Source: Vibrio sp. RE86
GTDB lineage: Bacteria > Pseudomonadota > Gammaproteobacteria > Enterobacterales > Vibrionaceae
NCBI RefSeq assembly: GCF_013114545.1
Contig: NZ_VTXI01000002.1
Coordinates: forward strand, 310,001-374,000
Direction of reading: 5' to 3'
DNA length: 64,000 nucleotides
Of the stretch, positions 1-9,003 are shown piece after piece. The notes under the pieces are model-generated. The model saw only the letters and a program-made list of their open reading frames with translations. It had not been told where the DNA came from and ran no database searches. How positions within the stretch are numbered: position 1 is the first letter of the stretch; every line of letters begins with the position of its first letter. The position numbers and the translations under genes are program-made.

Positions 1-2
1 CG

Positions 3-170
3 GTGTTAAATACCTTGTTTGAAGGGAGCTCGATAACAGCGCTTAACTATAGGAATGACGGCTCAAGCTCATGCAGTTTATTGTTGGGGGTTCTCGGTAA
101 TGGTCAGTGCCTTGATCAACGATCTCTGCACTCGCTTTCTTGTCACGTTGACGAAGTGACGACTCTGTAG
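3..170 (+). CDS. C-terminal end of an unknown gene (5' truncated by the window)
   Basis: One frame is open from the first bases to a TAG at 168-170, about 55 residues, followed 15 bp later by a strong terminator hairpin. That arrangement suggests the tail of a plus-strand gene starting outside the window. The tail is rich in Ser and Leu with three Cys, and I recognise no family in it. Only position and the terminator support it, so it could also be chance. Confidence 0.35.
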   Translation: MLNTLFEGSSITALNYRNDGSSSCSLLLGVLGNGQCLDQRSLHSLSCHVDEVTTL

Positions 171-184
171 CTACCCAATCATGG

Positions 185-219
185 AAGCGACTAGGCCTGT
201 TAGAGCCTAGTCGCTTTTT
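185..219. terminator. Bidirectional intrinsic terminator
   Basis: A perfect 12-bp stem (185-196 with 205-216, starting AAGCGACTAGGC) with an 8-nt loop and a T run on the plus side. It lies between a plus-strand open frame ending at 170 and the minus-strand LysR gene ending at 221. It probably serves both. Confidence 0.8.
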
Positions 220-220
220 C

Positions 221-1096
221 TCAGGAAGATTGGAAAAACGAGGTTAATTCGGCAATGAATTCTCGTTTCTTAAACCCGTCAGCCATCTTTAGGTGAACAT
301 CAATACTGAGTAAATCTGGCAAGCCATGCTCTTTTCCCAAAACGTACAGCTCGTCATCAAGCATCTTATCCAAAATGACTCCGATACCTAATCCACTCTT
401 AATCGCTTCAATGTTTTGCTGCCAATTGAAAGATTGAAATGCGATGTGATAAGGCACTGCCATAAGTTGAAGGCTGTGCTCTAGACTGATCCTCGGTATA
501 CATCCCTCCTGAAATACCACCAGCGGTAGTCGGGAAGCGAGGTCGTTTATATTGTTTGTGTGGCTGACCCAGATCAGTTGGGTACTGTAGAGATAATAGG
601 AGTCGGTATCTTCGTGCTCTAAATTGGTATGTAAACGTTTTTGGAAAAAGAGATCGATCGTGCCACCGGTAAAATGCTTGTTGTGATTTTCATTTTTGTC
701 GACCACAAAAGAGATAAGGTAGTTGGGAAAGTGCCTCTGAGTGATTTCACGTAGGGCGAGGATCTCTTTATGACCTAAATCATCTGGGATACCAAATCTA
801 AGGGTCTTAGCTGGGGGCAATAACAGTGATTCAACGCCCTCTAATAGTTTGACCGCATTTTGATAGATGTCGTGAGCTCGTTCAGTCTTAACGAGTAGCT
901 TACCCGTGCTGCGTTTGAACAGGGCGCAGTCGAGTTGGTCTTCAAGCTTTTTTAAAGAGAGCGTGACAGCAGATTGAGTCTTGCATAACTCTGCAGCTGC
1001 TTTGGTGATGTTTTCGTTCTCATAGACCGAGGCGAAGCAGCGAAGCTGCTCTAAGGTGACCTTTTTACTGTTTAGAAATGTTCTTTTCATGTCCAT
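221..1096 (-). CDS. LysR-family transcriptional regulator
   Basis: DNA-binding regulator of 291 residues, the normal length for the family. The N-terminal winged helix-turn-helix is clear at about residues 14-72 (LEQLRCFASVYE, then ITKAAAELCKTQSAVTLSLK). The rest is the periplasmic-binding-like effector domain, whose ligand cannot be read from sequence. Two starts are close together, at 1096 and 1090 (MKRTF); neither has a strong ribosome site. No divergent target gene lies next to it: the next gene upstream is co-directional and unrelated. It may act at a distance or on itself. Confidence 0.88.
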   Translation of the reverse strand: MDMKRTFLNSKKVTLEQLRCFASVYENENITKAAAELCKTQSAVTLSLKKLEDQLDCALFKRSTGKLLVKTERAHDIYQNAVKLLEGVESLLLPPAKTLRFGIPDDLGHKEILALREITQRHFPNYLISFVVDKNENHNKHFTGGTIDLFFQKRLHTNLEHEDTDSYYLYSTQLIWVSHTNNINDLASRLPLVVFQEGCIPRISLEHSLQLMAVPYHIAFQSFNWQQNIEAIKSGLGIGVILDKMLDDELYVLGKEHGLPDLLSIDVHLKMADGFKKREFIAELTSFFQSS

Positions 1097-1245
1097 CCAT
1101 TGAAGTCACACTAACGTTAGCTAGTTCCTAAAGCTGAGTGTGATTATTCCATACTGCGTTTGGTTGAATATTACTATGTTTCACATAGAGTTAGAAAAGA
1201 CAATTGGAAATAAGATATTCGTGAAGTGACTCGAACCAAGCGTCT

Positions 1246-1599
1246 CTAATCAGTCCAAAACATCGATTTAGGGTCTTTGTCGACCTCTCTCATAATTGCG
1301 GTGAGGTCGCTGCTTTGGGCAAGGAATGGGTAAGGTAGCCACCTGTCTGAGTCTGATTCATGTGGCAAAAACAGTTGCCATTGATTGGTATCATGGCTCC
1401 ACAATACCTTGGCGATAGGGTTCATATAGTCGCAATGGCTAGAGTCGAGCAGAAAGTGCTGTTTGATAAACACAACACCATCTGGCAGGGGTTCATAACT
1501 GGCTTTCCCTAATTCGGCAGGTGTGCTTTGATTACGCTGCTTACATATTAGCTGCGCTCTGCTTTCGACTTGACGCTGTAACAAACTCACTAAACCCAT
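1246..1599 (-). CDS. DUF3024 family protein
   Basis: A soluble 117-residue protein of unknown function. The C-terminal half fits the DUF3024 pattern I know from gammaproteobacteria: a Trp-containing strand ending QWQLFLPHE, then W-x-PYP, and an acidic-helix end with EVDKDP followed by an aromatic (MFWTD). The N-terminus is basic and helical. No signal peptide or membrane segment is visible. It stands alone, with about 150 bp to the LysR gene downstream. The family call rests on the C-terminal pattern only. Confidence 0.7.
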   Translation of the reverse strand: MGLVSLLQRQVESRAQLICKQRNQSTPAELGKASYEPLPDGVVFIKQHFLLDSSHCDYMNPIAKVLWSHDTNQWQLFLPHESDSDRWLPYPFLAQSSDLTAIMREVDKDPKSMFWTD

Positions 1600-1861
1600 T
1601 GGAATCTCTCTGACGGTTCACTTTGCTATAAGAATAGTAGGTGTAACCACATAGGTTGTCTGTATGGCTATTTCACAAAATGAAGACTTGATGATGTTGC
1701 CTCTCCGCCAACCTTGGTATTTAGATAACGAAAAGTTTGTTTTGGTGTTTTAGCATTTTATTCTTCGATAAAATCTCAATGCCAATCCCAACTGTTTCAG
1801 TTGACGCTAATATAGATATATCAGCTTCTCGCTGTGGGATTGTGAAACGTTTAACGTAGGG

Positions 1862-1957
1862 GCGTTACTCGTAGTGTGGCTCCCGAATGTACATATACCC
1901 TCCTGATGTACATCAATCCTTTCACCGGAGTCTCGTGTTTCTGACTCCGGTTTTTTT
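1862..1957 (+). ncRNA. Candidate small RNA with a C-rich loop and terminator
   Basis: Within the 480-bp gap 1600-2081 there are two consecutive hairpins. The first pairs 1887-1894 with 1906-1913 (ATGTACAT on both sides) and exposes a loop containing CCCTCCT, complementary to Shine-Dalgarno sequences. The second, 1924-1932 with 1943-1951, is a perfect 9-bp stem followed by seven T, a textbook intrinsic terminator. No protein gene precedes it on this strand, so it may end an independent sRNA. The 5' end is a guess. The rest of the gap shows only a 29-codon frame (1664-1753) with no ribosome site. Confidence 0.35.
1924..1957 (+). terminator. Intrinsic terminator without an upstream protein gene
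   Basis: Stem ACCGGAGTC / GACTCCGGT with a 10-nt loop and a run of seven T. It would end the candidate small RNA above and insulate pstS from upstream transcription. Confidence 0.75.
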
Positions 1958-1989
1958 CCTCGCATCTAGAGTTTCGCTCAACCTTAAAC

Positions 1990-2018
1990 TGTCTACCTTG
2001 TGTTCACAAAAATGTCAT
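1990..2018 (+). promoter_or_regulatory. Possible Pho box upstream of the PstS-like gene
   Basis: Three TGTC/TGTT-type half sites start at 1990 (TGTCTA), 2001 (TGTTCA) and 2013 (TGTCAT), spaced 11 and 12 bp, with an A-rich spacer before the last. This resembles the 11-bp direct repeat of PhoB sites. It lies 64-92 bp before the pstS-like start codon. The match is partial. Confidence 0.4.
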
Positions 2019-2081
2019 CTAATCGCAATACCATAACGGCCGTATTCTGTTAATAAAACTAAACTCGAATAGGAGAGAATT

Positions 2082-2900
2082 ATGGTTCGTGTTGCTCTAG
2101 CGGCACTATTGTCGTCTTCGCTGTTGGCGGCGCCCGTATTTGCGGAAGAAGTAAATGTTTCGGGTTCTACATCGGTTGCACGTGTAATGGATGTACTAGC
2201 AGAACAGTTTAATAGCACACACTCAGATACGTACATTGCAGTGCAAGGGATAGGTTCTACAGCGGGTATCACGCTAGTAAACAATGGGGTGGCGGATATT
2301 GGTATGAGCTCTCGCTATTTAACAGAGAGCGAACAAGATGATTCACTCAGTGTTACTCCGATTGCATTTGATGGCTTAGCGGTTGTGGTGAATAAGACCA
2401 ATAGCCTTGAGAACATTACTCGCGAACAGCTTTTCGATGTATACAAAGGTAAGATTACGAACTGGAAACAGTTAGGTGGTGCCGATCAAAAGATAGCGGT
2501 TGTTACTCGTGAAGCTTCCTCTGGTTCTCGTTACAGTTTTGAAAGCCTAATGGGTCTTACGCGCATTATTAATGGCCGTCTTGTCTCTGACATTAATCCA
2601 GACAACCTAGTTGTAAACAGCAACAGCATGGTAAAAACCATCGTGAATCATAATAAACAAGCGATTGGTTTTATCTCTACAGGCTCGGTGGATAGCTCTA
2701 TTAAAGCGATTCAGTTTGAAGGGGTCACCGCAAGCAATAAAACCATTGCTAGTGGCGATTATGAGCTCTCACGTCCGTTCTTGATTCTATACAAGAAAGA
2801 GAAGGTCGAAGAAGAGACACAAACCTTTATCAATTACTTAAAAACTAAAGAAGCGAAATCACTCATCAGTGAATATGGTTATACACCGCTAGCGAAATAA
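2082..2900 (+). CDS. PstS-like phosphate ABC transporter substrate-binding protein
   Basis: Periplasmic substrate-binding protein of 272 residues. An N-terminal signal peptide runs to about residue 21 (cleavage after PVFA, mature EEVNVSG). Mature features fit the PstS family: GSTSVARVMD near the start, GIGSTAGITLV, a DIGMSSR strand, ITNWKQLGG and TREASSGSR, which in PstS proteins line the phosphate pocket. A good ribosome site (AGGAG) lies 8 bp before ATG. No pstCAB genes follow: a terminator comes 18 bp after the stop, so it is an orphan binding protein. It may feed a Pst permease encoded elsewhere or act in sensing. The possible Pho box upstream fits phosphate control. Confidence 0.85.
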   Translation: MVRVALAALLSSSLLAAPVFAEEVNVSGSTSVARVMDVLAEQFNSTHSDTYIAVQGIGSTAGITLVNNGVADIGMSSRYLTESEQDDSLSVTPIAFDGLAVVVNKTNSLENITREQLFDVYKGKITNWKQLGGADQKIAVVTREASSGSRYSFESLMGLTRIINGRLVSDINPDNLVVNSNSMVKTIVNHNKQAIGFISTGSVDSSIKAIQFEGVTASNKTIASGDYELSRPFLILYKKEKVEEETQTFINYLKTKEAKSLISEYGYTPLAK

Positions 2901-2917
2901 GCAAACCCTCATAAAAG

Positions 2918-2942
2918 AAAGCCACCGCAATGGTGGCTTTTC
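2918..2942 (+). terminator. Terminator of the PstS-like gene
   Basis: Nine-bp stem AAAGCCACC / GGTGGCTTT with a 5-nt loop followed by TTCT, 18 bp after the stop codon. It may also work in reverse for the convergent GGDEF gene. Confidence 0.75.
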
Positions 2943-2968
2943 TGTATCAAAAGCTCTTCAAGCATCGA

Positions 2969-4255
2969 CTAATGAGCAACGACTTTATCTCTACCAGTCG
3001 CTTTCGCGATATACAGTTGCTTGTCTGCGCGCTCAATTGCGACTTCAATCGGCTCATCACCCAGCGCGGTAATTCCAACAGACGCTGTTAAGTTGATGCC
3101 TCTTGGCCATGCGACAAGCTTTAAGTTAGTCAGAATACTGTTAAAGAACGATTCATTTTCTGGTAGTGTCCGCCCAACATTAATCACGACAAACTCCTCT
3201 CCCCCCCAGCGAATCAGAATGTCTTTATCGCCAGTGCTGTTGATCAGTGTTTGGCTGAATTGACGCAGTACGTCATCTCCGACCGAGTGACCATAGGTAT
3301 CATTAATTTTCTTGAAGTGATCAATATCAAGAACGGCGATCGAAACATGCTGGTTATGCTTCGCCAACATACCCACTGCTTCGAATAGTTCATCAAGCCC
3401 GCGACGATTCCGAAGACCCGTAAGTGGATCAAGTGAAACTTCTTTTTGCAGCGTAGTTAAATGGCTTTGCAGTTGGTTAATCTTTGCTTTTTCTACTCTC
3501 AACATCTTTTGAGTTGCGATGAGATAGAAAATCAAATAGCCAAATAGCGTTAGGATCCAAACCGCTATGATGATGCGCTGGTACTCAGCCAAAGGTAACC
3601 ATTTGCCACGAAATTCAATTGAGTGAATCTCAAAAGTGCTTGTACCTTCTGATACTAATTCTTCAGTACCAATCTCGATGGACACTGAGTCACTGATATC
3701 AACAGCAGTGTGGGTGACAGGATGATTGTAATAGTCGAACCACCATTTGGGCACATAGAGGTAATCAAGAGAAAGCGGAGAGGTTACACCATGAACACTG
3801 GTATCGAACTCAAAAATATTGAATTTATCCGACTGTAAATCACCCTCTTTGCTGTACTGATTATCGAAGTTACGAATGATAAAACGAGCTCTTGGTAGGC
3901 TATCTCCAGAGTACCTTACGTCAAATGCGACTTCGTTATAGACAGAGAGATCGAGGTGAGTGCCCTCGGATTCAACAGGATGATAATCAAAGCTAATTTC
4001 ACAAAATGGATGTTTATATGAGAGTGAAATATCACAATTTAAAAGCAAGGCTCCCGAGTCTAACTTGGTTAATGTACCTCTTGTAAGCCCGCCGTGGTCT
4101 TGGTCTGTATTGACTCGCAGTGAAAAGTCGTCGCTTTTGAGTGGGTCTAAGGTGCGATTAAATCCTAAGTGGTAATAGCCAGAAGCAACAAGCGTCATCA
4201 ACGTTAGAGCGATTAATAGAATCGAAAGGTTTTTGAGTTGATTTTCGGATTTCAC
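2969..4255 (-). CDS. Membrane diguanylate cyclase with a periplasmic sensor domain
   Basis: Makes cyclic di-GMP if active. Order: one N-terminal membrane segment (about 9-27), a periplasmic domain of about 195 residues, a second membrane segment (about 228-246), a short coiled linker and a GGDEF domain. The catalytic motif reads GGEEF (RWGGEEF) and the upstream DPLTGLRNRRG motif is intact. The inhibitory RxxD site five residues before it is absent (GDKD instead), so product inhibition at that site is unlikely. The periplasmic part is beta-rich and resembles carbohydrate-binding or CIA30-like folds, but I cannot name it. No EAL domain. Monocistronic. Confidence 0.88.
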   Translation of the reverse strand: MKSENQLKNLSILLIALTLMTLVASGYYHLGFNRTLDPLKSDDFSLRVNTDQDHGGLTRGTLTKLDSGALLLNCDISLSYKHPFCEISFDYHPVESEGTHLDLSVYNEVAFDVRYSGDSLPRARFIIRNFDNQYSKEGDLQSDKFNIFEFDTSVHGVTSPLSLDYLYVPKWWFDYYNHPVTHTAVDISDSVSIEIGTEELVSEGTSTFEIHSIEFRGKWLPLAEYQRIIIAVWILTLFGYLIFYLIATQKMLRVEKAKINQLQSHLTTLQKEVSLDPLTGLRNRRGLDELFEAVGMLAKHNQHVSIAVLDIDHFKKINDTYGHSVGDDVLRQFSQTLINSTGDKDILIRWGGEEFVVINVGRTLPENESFFNSILTNLKLVAWPRGINLTASVGITALGDEPIEVAIERADKQLYIAKATGRDKVVAH

Positions 4256-4345
4256 GACGATGATAAGAAAAGGTTGTATATACTAGTAACGGTACCATGT
4301 TCTGTATTTAGTTTACAATACCTTTTGTTTACAAATTTTTAATAT

Positions 4346-4373
4346 AAAAAAGCAGGAAACTGTGCTCCTGCTC
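4346..4373 (-). terminator. malK terminator
   Basis: Read on the minus strand: AGCAGGA / TCCTGCT stem with an 8-nt loop followed by a T run of six, starting about 20 bp after the malK stop. Confidence 0.75.
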
Positions 4374-4391
4374 TTTAGTTTGTGTATTGGT

Positions 4392-5504
4392 TTATTCAAC
4401 GCCCGCTTCTTGGTATAAACGGCGGCATGCTTTGCCATCGCTGTGGAATAGGTGACAACGGTGCGCAGGAATGCCGACTGACAGCTTATCACCAGGTTCT
4501 ACATCTAGCGTATCTGGTTGGCGGTAAATCATATCCGCATCAGCAGCGTCGATGTGTAGGTAAGCTTGCGTTTCATTACCTAGTTTTTCAACGATGTTCA
4601 CTTCGCCTTCGATGGTTGCATCGCCTTCGTTCGCTGGCAGCAAGTGCTCTGGACGAACACCTAGTGACATACGTTCACCTGCTGTCACAGTTGTGCCATC
4701 TACAGGAATCCAGAAAGTGGTTCCGTTCGCCAGTTGAACCATCACGCGCTCTTTTTCTACCGCTTCAATGAATACGCTCATGAAGTTCATTTTCGGTGAG
4801 CCGATAAAGCCAGCAACAAAGCGGTTCTGAGGGTAGTGATAAAGCTCTAATGGTTTACCCACTTGAGAAACGAAACCCGCATCAAGAACAACGATCTTAT
4901 CGGCCATCGTCATCGCTTCAACTTGGTCGTGCGTTACGTAAATCATTGTACAGCCGAGTTTGCGCTGCAGTTTGGTGATTTCAGAACGCATTTGAACGCG
5001 AAGCGCGGCATCAAGGTTTGATAGCGGCTCATCAAGGAGGAATACGTTAGGTTGAGAGACCAGTGTACGGCCAATCGCAACACGCTGACGTTGACCGCCT
5101 GACAGTGCTTTAGGTTGACGTTCTAGAAGATGGCTAAGTTGAAGGATTTCAGCGGCGTGTTCAACGCGACGGTCGATCTCGCCTTTATCAGCTTTCGCCA
5201 ATTTAAGACCAAATGACATGTTATCGTATAGGTTCAGGTGAGGGTACAGTGCGTAAGACTGGAACACCATACCAACGCCACGCTTAGAAGGCTCAACATC
5301 GTTCATGCGTTCATTGCCGATGTAAAGGTCACCAGAAGTGATGTCTTCTAGACCTGCGATACAACGTAAAAGTGTTGACTTACCGCAACCTGATGGGCCA
5401 ACGAAGACAACAAACTCGCCTTCCTGGATATCTAAATCAACATTCTTTGAAATTAGTACGTCGCCGTATGCTTTACATACATTTTTTAACGTGACACTCG
5501 CCAT
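4392..5504 (-). CDS. malK: Maltose/maltodextrin ABC transporter ATP-binding protein MalK
   Basis: Cytoplasmic ATPase that powers maltose and maltodextrin uptake with MalFG. 370 residues, the length of enteric MalK. Walker [10 protein letters not shown] at about 36-44, Q-loop FQSYALYPH, signature LSGGQRQR at about 134, Walker [13 protein letters not shown], and switch His in YVTHDQ. The C-terminal third is the OB-like regulatory domain (GVRPEHL). In enterics this domain also binds MalT, which would link transport to regulation. It is transcribed away from malEFG across a 655-bp control region. The nearby permease genes make the sugar assignment firm. Confidence 0.96.
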   Translation of the reverse strand: MASVTLKNVCKAYGDVLISKNVDLDIQEGEFVVFVGPSGCGKSTLLRCIAGLEDITSGDLYIGNERMNDVEPSKRGVGMVFQSYALYPHLNLYDNMSFGLKLAKADKGEIDRRVEHAAEILQLSHLLERQPKALSGGQRQRVAIGRTLVSQPNVFLLDEPLSNLDAALRVQMRSEITKLQRKLGCTMIYVTHDQVEAMTMADKIVVLDAGFVSQVGKPLELYHYPQNRFVAGFIGSPKMNFMSVFIEAVEKERVMVQLANGTTFWIPVDGTTVTAGERMSLGVRPEHLLPANEGDATIEGEVNIVEKLGNETQAYLHIDAADADMIYRQPDTLDVEPGDKLSVGIPAHRCHLFHSDGKACRRLYQEAGVE

Positions 5505-6159
5505 CTAGCTCGTCCTCGATCGATGTTTATCTTTTTACTGCCTTTCATTATATGAATTATATCGTCGGCAATAACAGTAGGAATTGGGTCTGAGTGTGAA
5601 TTCTATCAGACGATAAGAAAAGAAGGGTGAAGAACTATTTCAACACCCATCAAGCCAAATACAGATTTGCTTCCCCCGTGTTATTCAAGCTTCTCCCCCG
5701 GAAGAATCAGTCTCCTGAATACCTACGTGCTTGAACACTCTAAGCAAACCTTTGCGGCATTGTAACCAGTCACCTTGGTATGTGTTACTGGAAAAGGGTT
5801 CTTACCATCCACTCATTGGATGGTTGTATTCTGCGTTGCTTAGCGGCTCTGTTCATCCTCCCAATACAAATAATTAGAGGGGGAGTAGTCAGGGAGGAGC
5901 AGAAAGGAGGAGTAGAAGGGGGAGAGAGATCGAGTTCAAATATTTTTCGATATAGTGAGTGAAATTGGTCACATAAAGGGAGCGTTTTGTGATGTTGGTC
6001 TCCAATGTCTCAAGATAGGGATCACGAAAATAGTCCATAATAGCGAGGGCGTAGGGAGTAGGAGGATGAGCCTACACTCAGTTTGGCAGAGAATAAACGC
6101 TGAAATAAGGTGAAACCACTGGTCGACCCCTACAACACAAATATAAAAAGGATATCAAC
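5505..6159. promoter_or_regulatory. malK-malE divergent control region with MalT-like boxes
   Basis: This 655-bp region holds many GGAKGA-type elements typical of MalT boxes. On the minus strand there is GGGAGGATGAA at 5852-5862. On the plus strand four purine-rich repeats start at 5879, 5891, 5906 and 5917 (for example GGGGGAGTAG), and GGAGGATGAG lies at 6061-6070. The 12-15 bp spacing of the four repeats suggests co-operative binding. MalT itself is not in the window, so the assignment is by motif and context. A 60-codon open frame here (5780-5962) is probably not a gene. Confidence 0.6.
5958..5973. promoter_or_regulatory. CRP site in the mal control region
   Basis: AGTGA-N6-TCACA, one mismatch from the 16-bp TGTGA-N6-TCACA consensus. 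It sits between the MalT-like repeats and malE, which fits catabolite control of the regulon as in other gammaproteobacteria. Confidence 0.6.
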
Positions 6160-7341
6160 ATGAAAAACGCCCTAAGCACTGTCGCGCTCGGAACACTTGT
6201 TGCTCTTGGCTCATTTGGTGCAAACGCTGCTATCGAAGAAGGTCAACTAACGATCTGGATTAATGGTGATAAAGGCTACAACGGATTAGCAGAAGTAGGT
6301 AAACAGTTCGAAGAAGACACAGGTATCAAGGTAACGGTTGCTCACCCTGATGCACTTCAAGACAAGTTCCCTCAAACAGCTGCGACAGGCGATGGCCCTG
6401 ATATTGTGTTCTGGGCGCACGACCGTTTTGGTGGTTACGCTGAAGCTGGTCTACTGGCTGAAATCAATCCATCTCAAGAGATCCAAGATGGCATCGTTGA
6501 TTTTGCATGGGACGCAGTAAAATATGACGGTAAGACAATTGGTTACCCAATCGCGGTTGAATCACTGTCTCTTATCTACAACAAAGATCTTGTACCGACT
6601 CCACCAAAAACTTGGGAAGAAGTTGCTGCGATCGACGCTAAGCTGAAAGCGGATGGCAAATCTGCAATCATGTGGAACCTAAAAGAACCGTACTTCACAT
6701 GGCCTCTTATGGCTGCTGACGGCGGCTACGCATTCAAATACGGCGCAGCTGGTTATGACGTGAAAGACGCAGGTATCGCAAATGATGGCGTTAAAGATGC
6801 GATGAACTTTGTGAAAGGTCTTGTTGATAAAGGCGTTATCTCTTCAGATATGGACTACTCAGTCTCTGAGTCTGCGTTCAACCAAGGTACAGCGGCAATG
6901 ACAATCAATGGCCCATGGGCTTGGGGTAACATTGAGAAATCAGGCATCAACTACGGTGTAACAACACTGCCTAAATTCAACGGTCAATCGTCTAAACCTT
7001 TCGTTGGCGTACTGACTGCTGGTATCAGCACTGCGTCACCAAACAAAGACCTTGCAGTTGAATTCATCGAGAACTACCTACTGACTAACGATGGTCTACG
7101 TAAAGTGAACGACGATAAGCCACTTGGCGCGGTTGCACTTAACTCATTCCAACGTGAGCTAGATTCTGATAAGCGCATTGCTGCGACAATGGACAACGCA
7201 ATGAACGGCGAAATCATGCCAAACATCCCACAGATGAACGCTTTCTGGGGTAGCGCGAAAAACGCAATCATCAACATTGTTGACGGTCGCCAAACAGTGG
7301 ATGCTGCACTAGCTGACGCTGAAAAACAGATGACAAAATAA
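6160..7341 (+). CDS. malE: Maltose/maltodextrin-binding protein MalE
   Basis: Periplasmic receptor of the maltose importer. 393 residues. Signal peptide of about 23 residues (cleavage after GANA), then the mature start [20 protein letters not shown], almost the E. coli pattern. Sugar-contact motifs are present: [21 protein letters not shown], then [14 protein letters not shown] and NGPWAWGNI. Ribosome site AAGGA lies 8 bp before ATG. It is the first gene of malEFG, followed by an intergenic hairpin that probably lets malE be expressed more strongly than the permease genes. Confidence 0.97.
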   Translation: MKNALSTVALGTLVALGSFGANAAIEEGQLTIWINGDKGYNGLAEVGKQFEEDTGIKVTVAHPDALQDKFPQTAATGDGPDIVFWAHDRFGGYAEAGLLAEINPSQEIQDGIVDFAWDAVKYDGKTIGYPIAVESLSLIYNKDLVPTPPKTWEEVAAIDAKLKADGKSAIMWNLKEPYFTWPLMAADGGYAFKYGAAGYDVKDAGIANDGVKDAMNFVKGLVDKGVISSDMDYSVSESAFNQGTAAMTINGPWAWGNIEKSGINYGVTTLPKFNGQSSKPFVGVLTAGISTASPNKDLAVEFIENYLLTNDGLRKVNDDKPLGAVALNSFQRELDSDKRIAATMDNAMNGEIMPNIPQMNAFWGSAKNAIINIVDGRQTVDAALADAEKQMTK

Positions 7342-7358
7342 GACATTTCTCACTTTTT

Positions 7359-7380
7359 AAGGAGGGAGCAATCCCTCCTT
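7359..7380 (+). terminator. malE-malF intergenic hairpin
   Basis: Perfect 9-bp stem AAGGAGGGA / TCCCTCCTT with a 4-nt loop, 17 bp after the malE stop and 36 bp before malF. The T run is weak (CGTTTCT), so it is more likely a partial attenuator or mRNA-stabilising hairpin than a full stop. Its role matches the malE-malF REP hairpins of enterics. Confidence 0.6.
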
Positions 7381-7416
7381 CGTTTCTAAGTACTATCATC
7401 GTTAGCAGGTTCTTTT

Positions 7417-8991
7417 ATGCAGTCAGTTCAAGGTACAGATGCTATGACATCTCCATCAGCGAGCTTGCCATCAAGTAAAAGCGTATTCATTAAGTGGGGG
7501 CTACTTGGCTCTGTCGGTCTCGTTAATGGCTATGCGACAATTCTAATGTATTCTCGTGGTGAGTTGGCCTTCGCCCTACTTACCCTAATTTTAACCGCAC
7601 TGGCGTTGTATATTTTCGGTAGTAAAAAGACTTACGCACACCGTTATATCTACCCAGGTATTGCAGGCATGATTCTTTTCATCCTTTTCCCGCTTGCGTA
7701 TACCGTTGGTCTTGCCTTCACAAACTACAGTGCGAAAAACCAACTCTCCTTTGAGCGTGCTCAGTCAGTATTGATGGATCGCACGTATCAAAGTGGTGAC
7801 AGCTACCCATTCACGCTTTACAAGACTGAAGATGGTCACCGTATTGCGGTCAAGAAAGGGGATGAGCTGTTTGCAACTGAGTCGTTTGACTTGGCTTCGC
7901 TTTCTGCTTCAGATATGGACTTAACCCTTGTAGAGTCGGTGTCTGGTGACAAAGAAAAAATCAAAACCATCATCAAGAACAAGGCAGCACTAGGCGCATT
8001 AGACCTGCATTTGCCGTCTGGTGATGACATTCGTATGAGCGGCCTACGTAAATTTGCTGCTGTTGTACCGCTTTACACCATACAAGACGATGGTGAGTCT
8101 CTATACAACAACCGCACTAATGAGATGCTCAAGCCAAATATGGATGTTGGTTTCTACCAACCGATTGACGAAAACGGGCAGTTTGTTGGTTCTACAGTTT
8201 CTCCTGGCTTTATTGTTGATATTGGTACACATAACTTCGAACGTGTATGGAAAGATGAAGGTATCAAAGAGCCATTCATGAGCATCTTTGTTTGGACGAT
8301 TGTCTTCTCTGCAGTGACGGTTGGTTTGACTGTAGTGATTGGCTTAGTGCTAGCGGCTGTTGTTCAGTGGGAAGAGTTAAAAGGTCGTGCTATTTACCGA
8401 GTGCTTCTGATTCTTCCTTATGCGGTACCTGCGTTTATCTCAATCTTGATCTTTAAAGGTCTGTTCAACCAGAGCTTTGGTGAGATCAATATGGTGCTGG
8501 AAGGGTTGTTTGGTATTAGCCCTGCTTGGTTCTCTGAGCCGATTATGGCAAAAGCCATGGTATTGATCGTTAACGTGTGGCTTGGCTTCCCGTACATGAT
8601 GATTCTATGTATGGGTCTATTGAAAGCGATTCCTGAGGACCTTTACGAAGCGTCTGCTATCGATGGAGCAAACTTCATTGATAACTTCCGTAAGATCACT
8701 ATGCCGTTGATGATTAAGCCGCTAACACCGCTACTTATTGCTGCTTTTGCATTTAACTTTAATAACTTCGTACTGATTCAGCTTTTGACTCAAGGTGGTC
8801 CAAACATGATTGGTACGTCTGAACCAGCAGGTTACACAGACCTACTAGTAAGCTACACCTACCGAATCGCGTTTGAGGGTGCAGGTGGTCAAGACTTTGG
8901 TCTAGCAAGTGCAATCGCGACGCTTATTTTCCTATTGGTTGGTGCGCTAGCGTTAATTAACCTACGTTTCACTAAGTTGTCTCAGGATTAA
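7417..8991 (+). CDS. malF: Maltose/maltodextrin ABC transporter permease MalF
   Basis: Inner-membrane permease of 524 residues, the usual long MalF form. Three N-terminal membrane helices lead to a large periplasmic loop (about 100-275), which in E. coli MalF contacts MalE. Five more helices follow. The EAA loop that docks on MalK is visible as EASAIDGANFIDNFRKITMP (about 411-430). Start chosen at 7417; an in-frame ATG at 7444 is possible, as the ribosome site for either is only fair. malG begins 12 bp after its stop. Confidence 0.95.
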   Translation: MQSVQGTDAMTSPSASLPSSKSVFIKWGLLGSVGLVNGYATILMYSRGELAFALLTLILTALALYIFGSKKTYAHRYIYPGIAGMILFILFPLAYTVGLAFTNYSAKNQLSFERAQSVLMDRTYQSGDSYPFTLYKTEDGHRIAVKKGDELFATESFDLASLSASDMDLTLVESVSGDKEKIKTIIKNKAALGALDLHLPSGDDIRMSGLRKFAAVVPLYTIQDDGESLYNNRTNEMLKPNMDVGFYQPIDENGQFVGSTVSPGFIVDIGTHNFERVWKDEGIKEPFMSIFVWTIVFSAVTVGLTVVIGLVLAAVVQWEELKGRAIYRVLLILPYAVPAFISILIFKGLFNQSFGEINMVLEGLFGISPAWFSEPIMAKAMVLIVNVWLGFPYMMILCMGLLKAIPEDLYEASAIDGANFIDNFRKITMPLMIKPLTPLLIAAFAFNFNNFVLIQLLTQGGPNMIGTSEPAGYTDLLVSYTYRIAFEGAGGQDFGLASAIATLIFLLVGALALINLRFTKLSQD

Positions 8992-9003
8992 GGAGAGTTT
9001 CCA

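Noticed and set aside
1664..1753. 29-codon ATG frame on the plus strand
   Set aside because: No ribosome site, no family resemblance, and AT-rich sequence in which frames of this length arise by chance.
4382..4771. 129-codon open frame antisense to the malK 3' end
   Set aside because: Overlaps the malK regulatory domain and has no ribosome site or domain of its own.
5879..5926. Purine-rich tandem repeats as a polymorphic satellite
   Set aside because: The units are imperfect and match MalT-box form in a mal promoter region.
5780..5962. 60-codon frame in the mal control region
   Set aside because: It covers the MalT-like and CRP-like sites and its second half is an artefact of the purine-rich repeats.
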